From: Parabacteroides distasonis
GTDB lineage: Bacteria; Bacteroidota; Bacteroidia; Bacteroidales; Tannerellaceae
Length of the DNA stretch: 64,000 bases
NCBI GenBank assembly: GCA_015060925.1
Contig: SUXM01000010.1
Location: forward strand, 24,792-88,791
Direction of reading: 5' to 3'
Each line of letters begins with the position of its first letter. Position 1 is the stretch's first letter. Both the position numbers and the translations under genes were made by a program. Positions 8,694 to 17,478 of this stretch are shown in pieces. The notes under the pieces are model-generated. The model was not told where the DNA came from, ran no database searches, and saw only the letters and a program-made list of their open reading frames with translations.

Positions 8694-10016
8694 ATGGAGA
8701 CAATCTTAGTAAAAGCACTACAGCTCATTTTGAGCTTGTCTATTTTGGTGCTGATTCATGAATTTGGACATTTTATCTTTGCTCGAGTCTTTAAGGTGAG
8801 AGTAGAGAAATTTTATCTTTTCTTTGACCCTTGGTTCTCTCTTTTTAAGTTTAAACCAAAGAACAGTGAAACCGAGTATGGAGTAGGTTGGTTGCCGTTG
8901 GGAGGTTATTGTAAGATCTCCGGAATGATTGATGAAAGCATGGATAAGGAGGCTATGGCACAACCTCCCAAACCTTATGAGTTCCGTTCAAAGCCGGCCG
9001 GACAGCGTTTGCTGATCATGATTGGAGGTGTCTTATTTAACTTCTTGTTGGCACTCTTCATTTATTCGATGATGCTATTTGCTTGGGGAGATACCTACTT
9101 GCCGTTGAAGAATGCGAAGTTAGGGATGGAGTTTAGTGAGACCTTCCATAAGGTCGGATTTCAAGACGGGGATATTTTGCTGAAGGCAGATGAAACGGAA
9201 TTGGAACGTTTCGGTGAAGATTGTTTCCGCAGTGTGTTGAATGCACAAACAGTGACAGTCTTACGTGATGGAGTTGAAACCGTGATTAATATGCCAGACG
9301 ATATGGCTCAACGGGTCATGCGTGATAAGAAAGGGTTTGCGAATATCCGTATTCCGATGGTTGTACAAGAGGTCAGTCAAGGCTCACCAGCTGAGAAGGC
9401 AGGGTTACAATTGGGAGATAGCATTGTTTCTATTAATGGAATCTCTACACCGACCTTTTATGATGTAGCAGGGCTTTTGGCACAACATAAGGATACAGAT
9501 ATTACGGTTGGAATGTATCGTGGAGGTATGCCGCAAACAGTTACATTGCATACCGATACGGCAGGACTTATGGGGGTATATACAAAGCCTCCTTTCCAAG
9601 TTTACCAGACTGTAACACGTGAATATGGTTTCTTTGAATCATTCCCTGCCGGAGCTAAGATGGGAGTAAATATCTTGAAAGGTTATGTGGGAGACATGAA
9701 GTATGTTTTTACCAAAGAGGGAGCTTCCAGTTTAGGTGGTTTCGGAACGATAGCTAATCTGTTCCCTGCAGAGTGGGATTGGAATACATTCTGGAGAATG
9801 ACAGCGTTCCTTTCTATCATTTTGGCCTTTATGAATATTCTTCCTATTCCTGCGTTGGATGGAGGTCATGTGATGTTTTTGCTTTATGAAGTGATTACCC
9901 GCCGCAAGCCGAGTGATAAATTTTTGGAATATGCACAAGTGGCAGGTATGATCATTCTGTTTGCCTTGTTGATTTATGCAAACGGAAATGACCTGTTCCG
10001 ACTTGTTTTTAAATAA
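8694..10016 (+). CDS. rseP: RseP-type site-2 intramembrane protease (M50)
   Basis: A 440-residue polytopic membrane protease. The zinc motif HEFGH is at residues 22-26 in the first membrane segment, and the second active-site motif, NILPIPALDGGH, is near residue 385. A PDZ domain lies between (about 225-290, VVQEVSQGSPAEKAGLQLGD), and a second, weaker PDZ-like stretch precedes it. RseP enzymes cut anti-sigma factors and residual signal peptides in the membrane. This is the last gene of the murA operon, 25 nt after dxr, and is followed by a strong terminator. Confidence 0.94.
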   Translation: METILVKALQLILSLSILVLIHEFGHFIFARVFKVRVEKFYLFFDPWFSLFKFKPKNSETEYGVGWLPLGGYCKISGMIDESMDKEAMAQPPKPYEFRSKPAGQRLLIMIGGVLFNFLLALFIYSMMLFAWGDTYLPLKNAKLGMEFSETFHKVGFQDGDILLKADETELERFGEDCFRSVLNAQTVTVLRDGVETVINMPDDMAQRVMRDKKGFANIRIPMVVQEVSQGSPAEKAGLQLGDSIVSINGISTPTFYDVAGLLAQHKDTDITVGMYRGGMPQTVTLHTDTAGLMGVYTKPPFQVYQTVTREYGFFESFPAGAKMGVNILKGYVGDMKYVFTKEGASSLGGFGTIANLFPAEWDWNTFWRMTAFLSIILAFMNILPIPALDGGHVMFLLYEVITRRKPSDKFLEYAQVAGMIILFALLIYANGNDLFRLVFK

Positions 10017-10034
10017 GACGTAAGATTATAAAAG

Positions 10035-10076
10035 AAAAGGCTGACTAACGAAGAGACTCGATAGTCAGCCTTTTTT
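10035..10076 (+). terminator. Intrinsic terminator after rseP
   Basis: The stem AAGGCTGACTA pairs with TAGTCAGCCTT around a 14-nt loop and runs into TTTTTT. It ends the murA-rseP operon and may also stop metF, which ends a few bases downstream on the other strand. Confidence 0.85.
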
Positions 10077-10079
10077 ATC

Positions 10080-11030
10080 TTAATAAACCTCTTTGGCTAC
10101 TTTATAGACACTGTCTGATGCCATAAAGGTATAAAAATGCAAGCTGGGAACACCGTGGGCAATCAAATCTTTGCATTGTTGGATACACCATTCAACACCT
10201 ATGGCCTTTGCCTCGTCATCTGTCTTGCATTTGCGAAGTTCAGCTGCAAATGGTTCCGGAATGTCTGAACGAAAAACTTTCGGGAGTACGGTTAGTTGGT
10301 TTTTGAATACAATTGGTTTGATTCCAGGTATGATAGGAACGGAAATGCCTTCAGCTCGGCAACGCTTGATAAAAGAATAATACTTTTCGTTGTCAAAAAA
10401 CATCTGTGTGACCAAATAGTCTGCTCCATTTTTTACTTTCTCCTTTAAGTAGAAAATGTCTGATTCCATATTGGGAGCCTCTTCATGTTTTTCTGGATAA
10501 CAGGTCATCCCGTAAGAGAAAGGGGTCTCATTGGCTTCAAAAGTTGAACCGTCAACCGCAATACCTTTATTGAAATTATTCACCTGGGTTTGAAGGTCTG
10601 TTGCGTGTTCGTGGTAGATGTTGGGATCTTGTTTGGCCTCTAATGTTTTGATGTCGCCCCGAAGAAGCAAAAGATCATGTACACCCAAGAAATTTAGGTC
10701 GATCAGTGCATATTCAGTCTCGTCTTTGGTGAAACCTTTACATATGATATGAGGTACGGCAGTAATCCCATACTTGTTCTGGATAGCCGAAGCTATGGCT
10801 ACAGACCCTGGTCGCTTGCGGATATTTACCTTTTGAAAACTCCCATCAGGTAATGTCTTGTAAATAAATTCACTATGATGAGAGGTTATATTGATGTATT
10901 TAGGGTCAAACTCTTTTAGTTTGTCAATGACATTATATACTTTTTGAATACTGTTCCCTTTTAAAGGAGGCAGTATTTCAAAAGAAAAAGCTGTACTTTT
11001 ACTATTGTTGATTAGGTCTATTACTTTCAT
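10080..11030 (-). CDS. metF: Methylenetetrahydrofolate reductase
   Basis: A 316-residue cytoplasmic flavoenzyme reducing 5,10-methylene-THF to 5-methyl-THF for methionine synthesis. It has the TIM-barrel features of the family: SFEILPP at the start, YINITSHHS, PHIICKGF, LLLRGD near residue 105, YPEKHEEAP, and DYLVTQMFFDN near residue 210. I chose the ATG at 11030; the frame stays open to 11066, but those codons lie over or upstream of the -7 promoter box. It stands alone on the minus strand between two plus-strand units. A perfect palindrome beside its promoter suggests regulation by a repressor (inference). Confidence 0.94.
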   Translation of the reverse strand: MKVIDLINNSKSTAFSFEILPPLKGNSIQKVYNVIDKLKEFDPKYINITSHHSEFIYKTLPDGSFQKVNIRKRPGSVAIASAIQNKYGITAVPHIICKGFTKDETEYALIDLNFLGVHDLLLLRGDIKTLEAKQDPNIYHEHATDLQTQVNNFNKGIAVDGSTFEANETPFSYGMTCYPEKHEEAPNMESDIFYLKEKVKNGADYLVTQMFFDNEKYYSFIKRCRAEGISVPIIPGIKPIVFKNQLTVLPKVFRSDIPEPFAAELRKCKTDDEAKAIGVEWCIQQCKDLIAHGVPSLHFYTFMASDSVYKVAKEVY

Positions 11031-11048
11031 CTTGATGATATTTTTGAT

Positions 11049-11057
11049 GCAAAAGTA
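11049..11057 (-). promoter_or_regulatory. -7 promoter box for metF
   Basis: Read on the minus strand this is TACTTTTGC, a full match to TAnnTTTG, placed 19 nt upstream of the ATG at 11030. The leader would be very short. Confidence 0.65.
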
Positions 11058-11062
11058 ATAAA

Positions 11063-11078
11063 TCACTTAATTAAGTGA
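11063..11078. promoter_or_regulatory. Candidate operator: perfect 16-bp palindrome
   Basis: TCACTTAATTAAGTGA is exactly self-complementary. It lies 6 bp upstream of the metF -7 box, in the gap up to the expected -33 site, where a bound protein would block RNA polymerase. No regulator gene is adjacent, so the cognate factor is unknown. Confidence 0.5.
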
Positions 11079-11132
11079 AATGTATAACTAAAAATAACTG
11101 TAGTATATGGTTTAAAATTAGATATAAATATG

Positions 11133-11140
11133 TATTTTTG
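11133..11140 (+). promoter_or_regulatory. -7 promoter box for the GH-like gene trio
   Basis: TATTTTTG matches the TAnnTTTG box, 33 nt upstream of the first of three tandem glycoside-hydrolase-like genes. No other box is seen before the second and third genes. Confidence 0.55.
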
Positions 11141-11172
11141 AATTTTGATTTAATTTATAACTTTCTTATATT

Positions 11173-14100
11173 ATGATGAAAAAACTTGTTGGGGCATTTC
11201 TTTTATTGTTATGCTTAATAGGGGGTTGTGGGCAAATGAAGTCGGGGGAGGAGTCTGACTATGTTGCCTTTGAACAGCAAAAGTTTAAAGAGCCTGATAA
11301 TACTTTCCGTTCAGTTCCTTTCTATTCATTGAATGATAGCTTGTCGGAGGAAGAACTTGTGTGTCAATTGAAATTGATGAAAGAGGGTGGCTTTGGCGGT
11401 GCATTCTTGCATAGCCGTATCGGGTTGTTGACACCCTATTTGAGTGAAGAATGGTTTCACATGATGGAGGTGGGGGTAAAGGCCTGCCAGGACTTGGAGA
11501 TAGATGCTTGGTTTTATGACGAGGATAAGTGGCCGAGTGGCTTTGCCGGAGGTATTATCCCAAACCAGAGTGCTGATTATAGAAGCCGTACATTGATTCG
11601 TGAACCGAAAGGAAATAAAGTGGCAGAAGGGGATTCCATTTTGTATGAAGATTCTTTATATCAATATGTCTGCTATGTGGATAAAATGGGGCAACCTTGG
11701 TATAATGGGGCTTGCTGGGTGGATTTGATGAACCCTGAGATGGTGAAAGCTTTTATAGAGTGTAGTTATCGGCCTTATATAGAACGTTTTGCCGGTAAAC
11801 CATTTGTGAAAGGTATATTTACAGACGAGCCACAAATAAGTCCTCGTGTGAAAGGAGAAGCCGGTTCTGTCAGCTATTCTCCGTATATGGATATAGCCTT
11901 TAAAAAACTGTGGGGGTATGATTTGCATCCGGTATTGCCCTCTTTGTTTGAAGAGGTAGGTGATTGGCGTACTGTACGTTTGCATTATTATCGGACAGTA
12001 GCCTATTGCATGGATCAAGCATTTAGTAAACAGATAGGTGACTATTGTGCTGCGAATGGTTTTATATGGACCGGCCATTATAATGGTGAAAACGGACCTG
12101 CATCAACCATGTTGAATGAAGGAAATTTATCACAACAGTTACGCCGTATGCAGGTGCCCGGTATTGATGCCTTGGGTTTGGGTTATAATACGGTTCATAA
12201 TGCAAAGGTCAATACTTCAACGGCCAATCAATATGGGATACAACGCCGTATCAGCGAATTGTTTGGTATCAGTGGCCATAATATGTCGTTTGAAGATCGG
12301 ATGTGGATCACTGCTTGGCATACGATCATGGGTGTTAACATGATGTGTCCCCATCTTTATCTATACAGTATGAAAGGGGCTCGTAAACGTGATTATCCTC
12401 CAACGATCAGTCATCATCAACCTTATTGGTCACAGAATAAATTGTTTGAAGATTACTCTGCTCGTTTATGCTATTTTGCTACCATAGGAAAACCCAAGGC
12501 AGAAATCTGTATTTTAAGTCCGCTCGAATCTGATTATTTGGATGTCTTGCCTCAAGGTGTGGAAATGAAGGAGAAGCCTCAATGGGATAGTCGTTATGAG
12601 GCCTTGTTAAAACAACTGATGGGCTTGCAAATCAATTCCGATATGGGAGATGAACAGCTTATCTCAGAAATAGGTTCGGTAGAAGATGGCTTATTTAAAG
12701 TGGGAGAGATGGCTTATAAGGTAGTCATTGTCCCTCCTATGCGAACTATCCGTCCGAAGACACTGCAACTGCTTCAGCAATTTGTAATGGCCGGTGGTAC
12801 GGTCTTGGTTTATGACCAGTTCCCTGAATTTGTAGAGGGAAAGGTGGATGAACAGGTTATTGACGGATTAAAGAAGATTTCTACACTTGTATCGGAAACA
12901 ACTATGGCAGAAGAAATAAAGAAATCTTATTCTTCCTTATTCTCCATAGAGGGTAAGGATAAGCAGTTGGTGTGGTCTCATTTAAGAGAAATTAAAAATG
13001 GGTATGTGATACAGCTTTCAAATACCTCTCGTTTACAAGAGGTAAAGGTTACAATCTGTATGAATGAGCCTGCAAAAGTTGCTTTGTGGAATCCCATCAA
13101 TGGCGAATGTTTGGAATGGAAAGCCGACAAAGAGGGGGATTATGTGTTGGAGTTTGCTCCTGCTCAAACATGGATTGTAACGGTTGGAGAACCATCAGAA
13201 GAAGCAATCTTTGATGGAGTGTATAAGGTTAGAGGAGAACGTGTACCTGTACTTTCTTTGTCCAATAAATGGCAAAACAGACGTTTAACTCCCAATACTT
13301 TACCTTTGGATTTCGCCGCATGGAGTATAGATGGTGGTAAGACGTGGAAAGCTCCGGAACCTGTTTTAGGTATTTATACCCGATTTGCAGAAAAAGAGGC
13401 TTATGATGGAGCCTTGCTCCTTCGTTATTCTTTTCAAGTGAAGGATTTGCCTAATTCTTGTGCTGTAGCAATCGAACAACCTTGGATTTATGAGGATATA
13501 AAAGTGAACGGACAGTCTGTCTCGTTCTCAAAAGATAGTACTTATATTGATCATACCATTTGTCAGACTTCCGTTGTTTCTTTGTTACACGAAGGTAAAA
13601 ATGAGATTATTCTTTCTTTGGACAACAAGAGTGCACGTCCTGCTGATGCCAATGCGATTATCCGTTATGGAACCGAACTTGAAACGATATATTTGGTTGG
13701 AGATTTTGGCGTACAAGGTATTTTGGCAAAAGAACAGCCTACTGACAGCTGGAGAAATAGGGATAAGAATTTGGAATCGAAACCACTGCCGACTCGTTTT
13801 TCTTATGGCTCATTCGCTTTGGTAAAAGAGGAAGCAGAGGTGGATGGAGATATGTCTCGTTTGGGATATCCTTTCTTTGCCGGTAAAATGGAACTGTCAC
13901 AGACCTTCTCTATTCAGGATTTGGACAACAAATCTTTACGTTATTTTTTACGTTTAGATGATTTGGAAACGATATTGGTAAATGTTCGTTTGAATGGTAA
14001 GGATTTACCTGTGATTTATTCTTCTCCTTGGGAAACAGATATAACAGACTACGTACAGGAGGGAGATAATCAGTTGACACTTCTTTTAACAAATAGCTTG

Positions 14101-14319
14101 CGAAATTTGATGGGACCTTACCATCATGTAGGTGCAGAATTCTCCCAAGTGGGGCCAAGTGTATTTAGTGGAAATCATGTATGGCCTAATCTGATTCCGG
14201 GAGATAAAGATTGGTATGATGCGCGTATCAGAGGAAATGCTAAATTATGGAGAGATGACTATTATTCCATCCCATTTGGAGTATTGAAATCACCAATTGT
14301 AGAATTTGAAAACAAATAA
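11173..14319 (+). CDS. Large secreted glycoside-hydrolase-like lipoprotein, copy 1
   Basis: A 1048-residue predicted lipoprotein: a hydrophobic signal with lipobox IGGC at about residues 16-19. After the signal comes a barrel-like catalytic part (about 40-500) with DEDKWPSGFAGG (from 116) and FTDEPQISPR (TDE at 217-219); the acidic residues are my candidates for catalysis. A beta-sheet region follows (500-700), then two jelly-roll domains like GH2 sugar-binding domains (about 750-850 and 910-985, ending NSLRNLMGPYHH). The overall pattern is close to GH106-type alpha-L-rhamnosidases and relatives, but I cannot fix the CAZy family. It is the first of three tandem paralogues, 10 nt before the next. 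An alternative ATG at 11176 drops one Met. Confidence 0.75.
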   Translation: MMKKLVGAFLLLLCLIGGCGQMKSGEESDYVAFEQQKFKEPDNTFRSVPFYSLNDSLSEEELVCQLKLMKEGGFGGAFLHSRIGLLTPYLSEEWFHMMEVGVKACQDLEIDAWFYDEDKWPSGFAGGIIPNQSADYRSRTLIREPKGNKVAEGDSILYEDSLYQYVCYVDKMGQPWYNGACWVDLMNPEMVKAFIECSYRPYIERFAGKPFVKGIFTDEPQISPRVKGEAGSVSYSPYMDIAFKKLWGYDLHPVLPSLFEEVGDWRTVRLHYYRTVAYCMDQAFSKQIGDYCAANGFIWTGHYNGENGPASTMLNEGNLSQQLRRMQVPGIDALGLGYNTVHNAKVNTSTANQYGIQRRISELFGISGHNMSFEDRMWITAWHTIMGVNMMCPHLYLYSMKGARKRDYPPTISHHQPYWSQNKLFEDYSARLCYFATIGKPKAEICILSPLESDYLDVLPQGVEMKEKPQWDSRYEALLKQLMGLQINSDMGDEQLISEIGSVEDGLFKVGEMAYKVVIVPPMRTIRPKTLQLLQQFVMAGGTVLVYDQFPEFVEGKVDEQVIDGLKKISTLVSETTMAEEIKKSYSSLFSIEGKDKQLVWSHLREIKNGYVIQLSNTSRLQEVKVTICMNEPAKVALWNPINGECLEWKADKEGDYVLEFAPAQTWIVTVGEPSEEAIFDGVYKVRGERVPVLSLSNKWQNRRLTPNTLPLDFAAWSIDGGKTWKAPEPVLGIYTRFAEKEAYDGALLLRYSFQVKDLPNSCAVAIEQPWIYEDIKVNGQSVSFSKDSTYIDHTICQTSVVSLLHEGKNEIILSLDNKSARPADANAIIRYGTELETIYLVGDFGVQGILAKEQPTDSWRNRDKNLESKPLPTRFSYGSFALVKEEAEVDGDMSRLGYPFFAGKMELSQTFSIQDLDNKSLRYFLRLDDLETILVNVRLNGKDLPVIYSSPWETDITDYVQEGDNQLTLLLTNSLRNLMGPYHHVGAEFSQVGPSVFSGNHVWPNLIPGDKDWYDARIRGNAKLWRDDYYSIPFGVLKSPIVEFENK

Positions 14320-14329
14320 ATCATAAAAA

Positions 14330-17300
14330 ATGAAAAAGGTTATATCATTAATTGCTTTGTCGATGATCGTATTGTGGGGATGCTCATCTCCAAAAACGGA
14401 TGTTCAAGAGTATGTATCATTTGAACAATCAAAATTTAAAGAACCGGATAATACATTCCGATCTGTCCCTTTTTATTCTTTAAATGACAGCTTGTCGGCA
14501 GAAGAATTGGCTCGCCAGTTGAAATTGATGAAAGAGGGTGGCTTTGGTGGAGCTTTCTTGCATAGTCGTATCGGCTTGTTGACCCCTTATTTGAGTGAAG
14601 AATGGTTCCAGATTATGGAGGCAGGCGTAAAGACTTGTCAAGAATTAGGTATGGATGCTTGGTTTTATGATGAGGATAAATGGCCGAGTGGATTTGCCGG
14701 GGGGATAGTCCCAAGTCAAGATCCTGCTTTCCGTTGTCGCACTATGATTCGTGTGCCGAAAGATTGGAAGCTAGAAGAGGAGGATGAACTACTTTTTGAG
14801 GATGACCAATATAAATATGTCTCTTATGTGGAACGTATGGGACAGGCTTGGTATAACGGTACTTGTTGGGTGGATTTGATGAATCCGGATATGGTGAAGG
14901 CATTTATTGAATGTAGCTACAAACCTTATATAGAACGTTTTGGCGGTCAACCGAATGTATTGGGTATTTTTACGGATGAACCTCAGGTAAGTCCTCGTGC
15001 TGTTGAAGGCTCTTTGGGGTCTATCAGCTATTCACCTTATGTGGAAACTGCTTTTGAAAAATTGTGGGGATATAAACTACGTCCGGTTATACCCTCTTTG
15101 TATGAAGAGGTAGGTGACTGGCGTATGGTTCGCCTACATTATTACAGAACTATAGCTTATTGTATGGATCAGGCTTTCAGTAAACAAATTGGTGATTACT
15201 GTAAAGCTAATAACTTTATTTGGACGGGACATTATAATGCCGAACAGACTCCGAGCGGTAATATGCAGAATGAAGGAAATTTGATGCAGCAATTACGTCG
15301 CATGCAGATGCCGGGTATTGATGCGTTGGGTTTGTATTATAGTACGGTTCATAATGCGAAGGTGAATACCTCTGTGGCGAATCAGTATGGCATTGATCGC
15401 CGTGTAACAGAGGTGTTTGGTATCAGCGGACAGAATATGTCATTTGAAGACCGTATGTGGATTACCTCTTGGCATACTATAATGGGAATTAATTTTATGT
15501 GTCCGCACCTTTATTTATATAGTATGAAAGGCGAACGTAAACGTGACTGTCCTCCTACTTTAAGCCACCAGCAACCCTATTGGTCACAGAATAAATTGTT
15601 TGAAGACTATTCGGCTCGTCTTTGTTATTTTGCAACAGCCGGTACCTCTAAAGGGGAAGTGTGTGTGTTGACTCCGATCGAATCTGATTTCATCGAGGCT
15701 CCGGTTATGAATAGTGGTTCGAAGGCTTCTCCTACATGGGATCGCAGCATGGAAAAGATTTTGCAACAATTGATGTCTTTACAAATTAATTCGGACTTAG
15801 GAGATGAACAGATTATTGCAGAAATGGGTTCGGTTGAAGGTAAAACATTTAAGATAGGAAAAATGGCTTATCAAGTGGTTATTCTTCCTCCGATGTTGAC
15901 AATCCGTCCAACAACCTTGGAGATGTTGAATACATTTGCTAAGCAAGGGGGTAGTGTGTTGGTATATGACAGCTATCCACAATTGGTAGAAGGCAAAGAA
16001 GATGTTAAGGCGATAGAACAGTTGAAGTCTATTTCGACTTTGGTTTCAAAAACGACATTGAGGGATGCTGTTGAAAAGGGTTGTGATCGTGTTTTCTCTA
16101 TAGAGGGCGAAAAGAAGGAGTTGGTTTGGTCACATTTGCGTGAAGTGGAAGGTGGATATACCTTGCAACTTTCTAATACCTCTCGTATGGAGTCTTTCTC
16201 TATCTCTTTGAATATGGATCCTGCAAATGGAAAGGTTGCTTTGTGGAATCCTGTAGATGGCTCTTGCTTGAGCTTGAATATAGATGATAAGGGGTGTTAT
16301 AACATTGAATTTGCTCCGATCCAGACATGGATTTTAACTATTGGAAATCCTTCTGAAAATGTGGTTTACGATGGTGTATATAGGGTCGCTGGTGAACGTT
16401 TGCAATTTGTGGAGTTGAAGAATGAATGGAGTAAGAAGCGGGTTCATTCGAATGCGTTACCATTGGATTTTGCTTCTTATAGTATGGATGGAGGTAAATC
16501 ATGGAGTAATGCTGAACCTGTTTTAGGTATCTATGACCGTTTTAAAACAAAACCTTATAATGGACCATTGTCTTTGCGTTATTCATTCCAGATAAAAGAT
16601 ATACCTTCTGATTGTTCATTGGTTGTTGAACAACCGAATATGTACACTGGAATTACAGTGAATGGCACGGCTGTGACTTTCTCTGGAAACAGTACCTATA
16701 TTGATCATACTTTCCAAACAACTGACATCCGTTCGTTGCTAAAGAAGGGTCTGAATGAGGTATTATTGACATTGAATAATATAAGTGCGATTCCTACAAG
16801 TGTAGATGCGGTTGCTCGTTATGGTACAGAGATTGAAACCATTTATCTGATTGGAGACTTCGGTGTACAAGGAATATTGGCAAAAGATCAACCGACAGAT
16901 ACGTGGAGAAACTATTTTAAGTCGTTGGAACCTAAACCGATGCCTACACGTTTCCAATATGGCTCATTTGTCTTGACAAAAGAATCAGATGAAGTGTGTG
17001 GTGATTTGGCTCGTCAAGGTTATCCGTTCTATGCCGGACAAATAGAATTGAGTCAGTCGTTTGATGTAGCCTCTTTGGATAAAGAAAAAGGTAAGTATAT
17101 CTTGAAGTTTAATGATTTGGAAACAATCTTGGTGGCTGTTCGTTTGAATGGTAAAGAATTACCTGCTATCTTTTCTAATCCTTGGGAATGTGATGTGACT
17201 GAAGCTTTACTGGAAGGTAAGAACGAGTTGACTTTGGTTTTGACTAATAGTTTGAGAAACTTGATGGGACCGTATCATCACATGGGAGCAGAATTTGCGA

Positions 17301-17476
17301 AGGTTGCAGGTGGTGTATTCCGTGGTGATACTGATTGGCCTAATTTGGTTCCGGGAGATAAAGATTGGTATGATGCGCGTATCAGAGGAAATGCAAAATT
17401 ATGGCGAGATGATTATTATTGTATACCATTTGGAGTATTGAGCTCTCCAATTATAGAAGTCCAAAAGGAGCAATAA
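14330..17476 (+). CDS. Large secreted glycoside-hydrolase-like lipoprotein, copy 2
   Basis: A 1048-residue paralogue of the preceding gene with the same architecture: a lipoprotein signal with lipobox LWGC near residue 18, a barrel-like domain with DEDKWPSGFAGG and FTDEPQVSPR (TDE at 215-217), and two C-terminal jelly rolls ending NSLRNLMGPYHH. Its first ~200 bp are almost identical to copy 3, whereas copy 1 differs at many third positions there. It lacks a clear Shine-Dalgarno site and starts 10 nt after copy 1 ends, so it is probably in the same transcript. The likely role is hydrolysis of a plant or host glycan outside the inner membrane (inference). Confidence 0.75.
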   Translation: MKKVISLIALSMIVLWGCSSPKTDVQEYVSFEQSKFKEPDNTFRSVPFYSLNDSLSAEELARQLKLMKEGGFGGAFLHSRIGLLTPYLSEEWFQIMEAGVKTCQELGMDAWFYDEDKWPSGFAGGIVPSQDPAFRCRTMIRVPKDWKLEEEDELLFEDDQYKYVSYVERMGQAWYNGTCWVDLMNPDMVKAFIECSYKPYIERFGGQPNVLGIFTDEPQVSPRAVEGSLGSISYSPYVETAFEKLWGYKLRPVIPSLYEEVGDWRMVRLHYYRTIAYCMDQAFSKQIGDYCKANNFIWTGHYNAEQTPSGNMQNEGNLMQQLRRMQMPGIDALGLYYSTVHNAKVNTSVANQYGIDRRVTEVFGISGQNMSFEDRMWITSWHTIMGINFMCPHLYLYSMKGERKRDCPPTLSHQQPYWSQNKLFEDYSARLCYFATAGTSKGEVCVLTPIESDFIEAPVMNSGSKASPTWDRSMEKILQQLMSLQINSDLGDEQIIAEMGSVEGKTFKIGKMAYQVVILPPMLTIRPTTLEMLNTFAKQGGSVLVYDSYPQLVEGKEDVKAIEQLKSISTLVSKTTLRDAVEKGCDRVFSIEGEKKELVWSHLREVEGGYTLQLSNTSRMESFSISLNMDPANGKVALWNPVDGSCLSLNIDDKGCYNIEFAPIQTWILTIGNPSENVVYDGVYRVAGERLQFVELKNEWSKKRVHSNALPLDFASYSMDGGKSWSNAEPVLGIYDRFKTKPYNGPLSLRYSFQIKDIPSDCSLVVEQPNMYTGITVNGTAVTFSGNSTYIDHTFQTTDIRSLLKKGLNEVLLTLNNISAIPTSVDAVARYGTEIETIYLIGDFGVQGILAKDQPTDTWRNYFKSLEPKPMPTRFQYGSFVLTKESDEVCGDLARQGYPFYAGQIELSQSFDVASLDKEKGKYILKFNDLETILVAVRLNGKELPAIFSNPWECDVTEALLEGKNELTLVLTNSLRNLMGPYHHMGAEFAKVAGGVFRGDTDWPNLVPGDKDWYDARIRGNAKLWRDDYYCIPFGVLSSPIIEVQKEQ

Positions 17477-17478
17477 GA

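Noticed and set aside
11031..11066. In-frame N-terminal extension of metF
   Set aside because: It overlaps the promoter box at 11049-11057; the ATG at 11030 gives the normal N-terminus.
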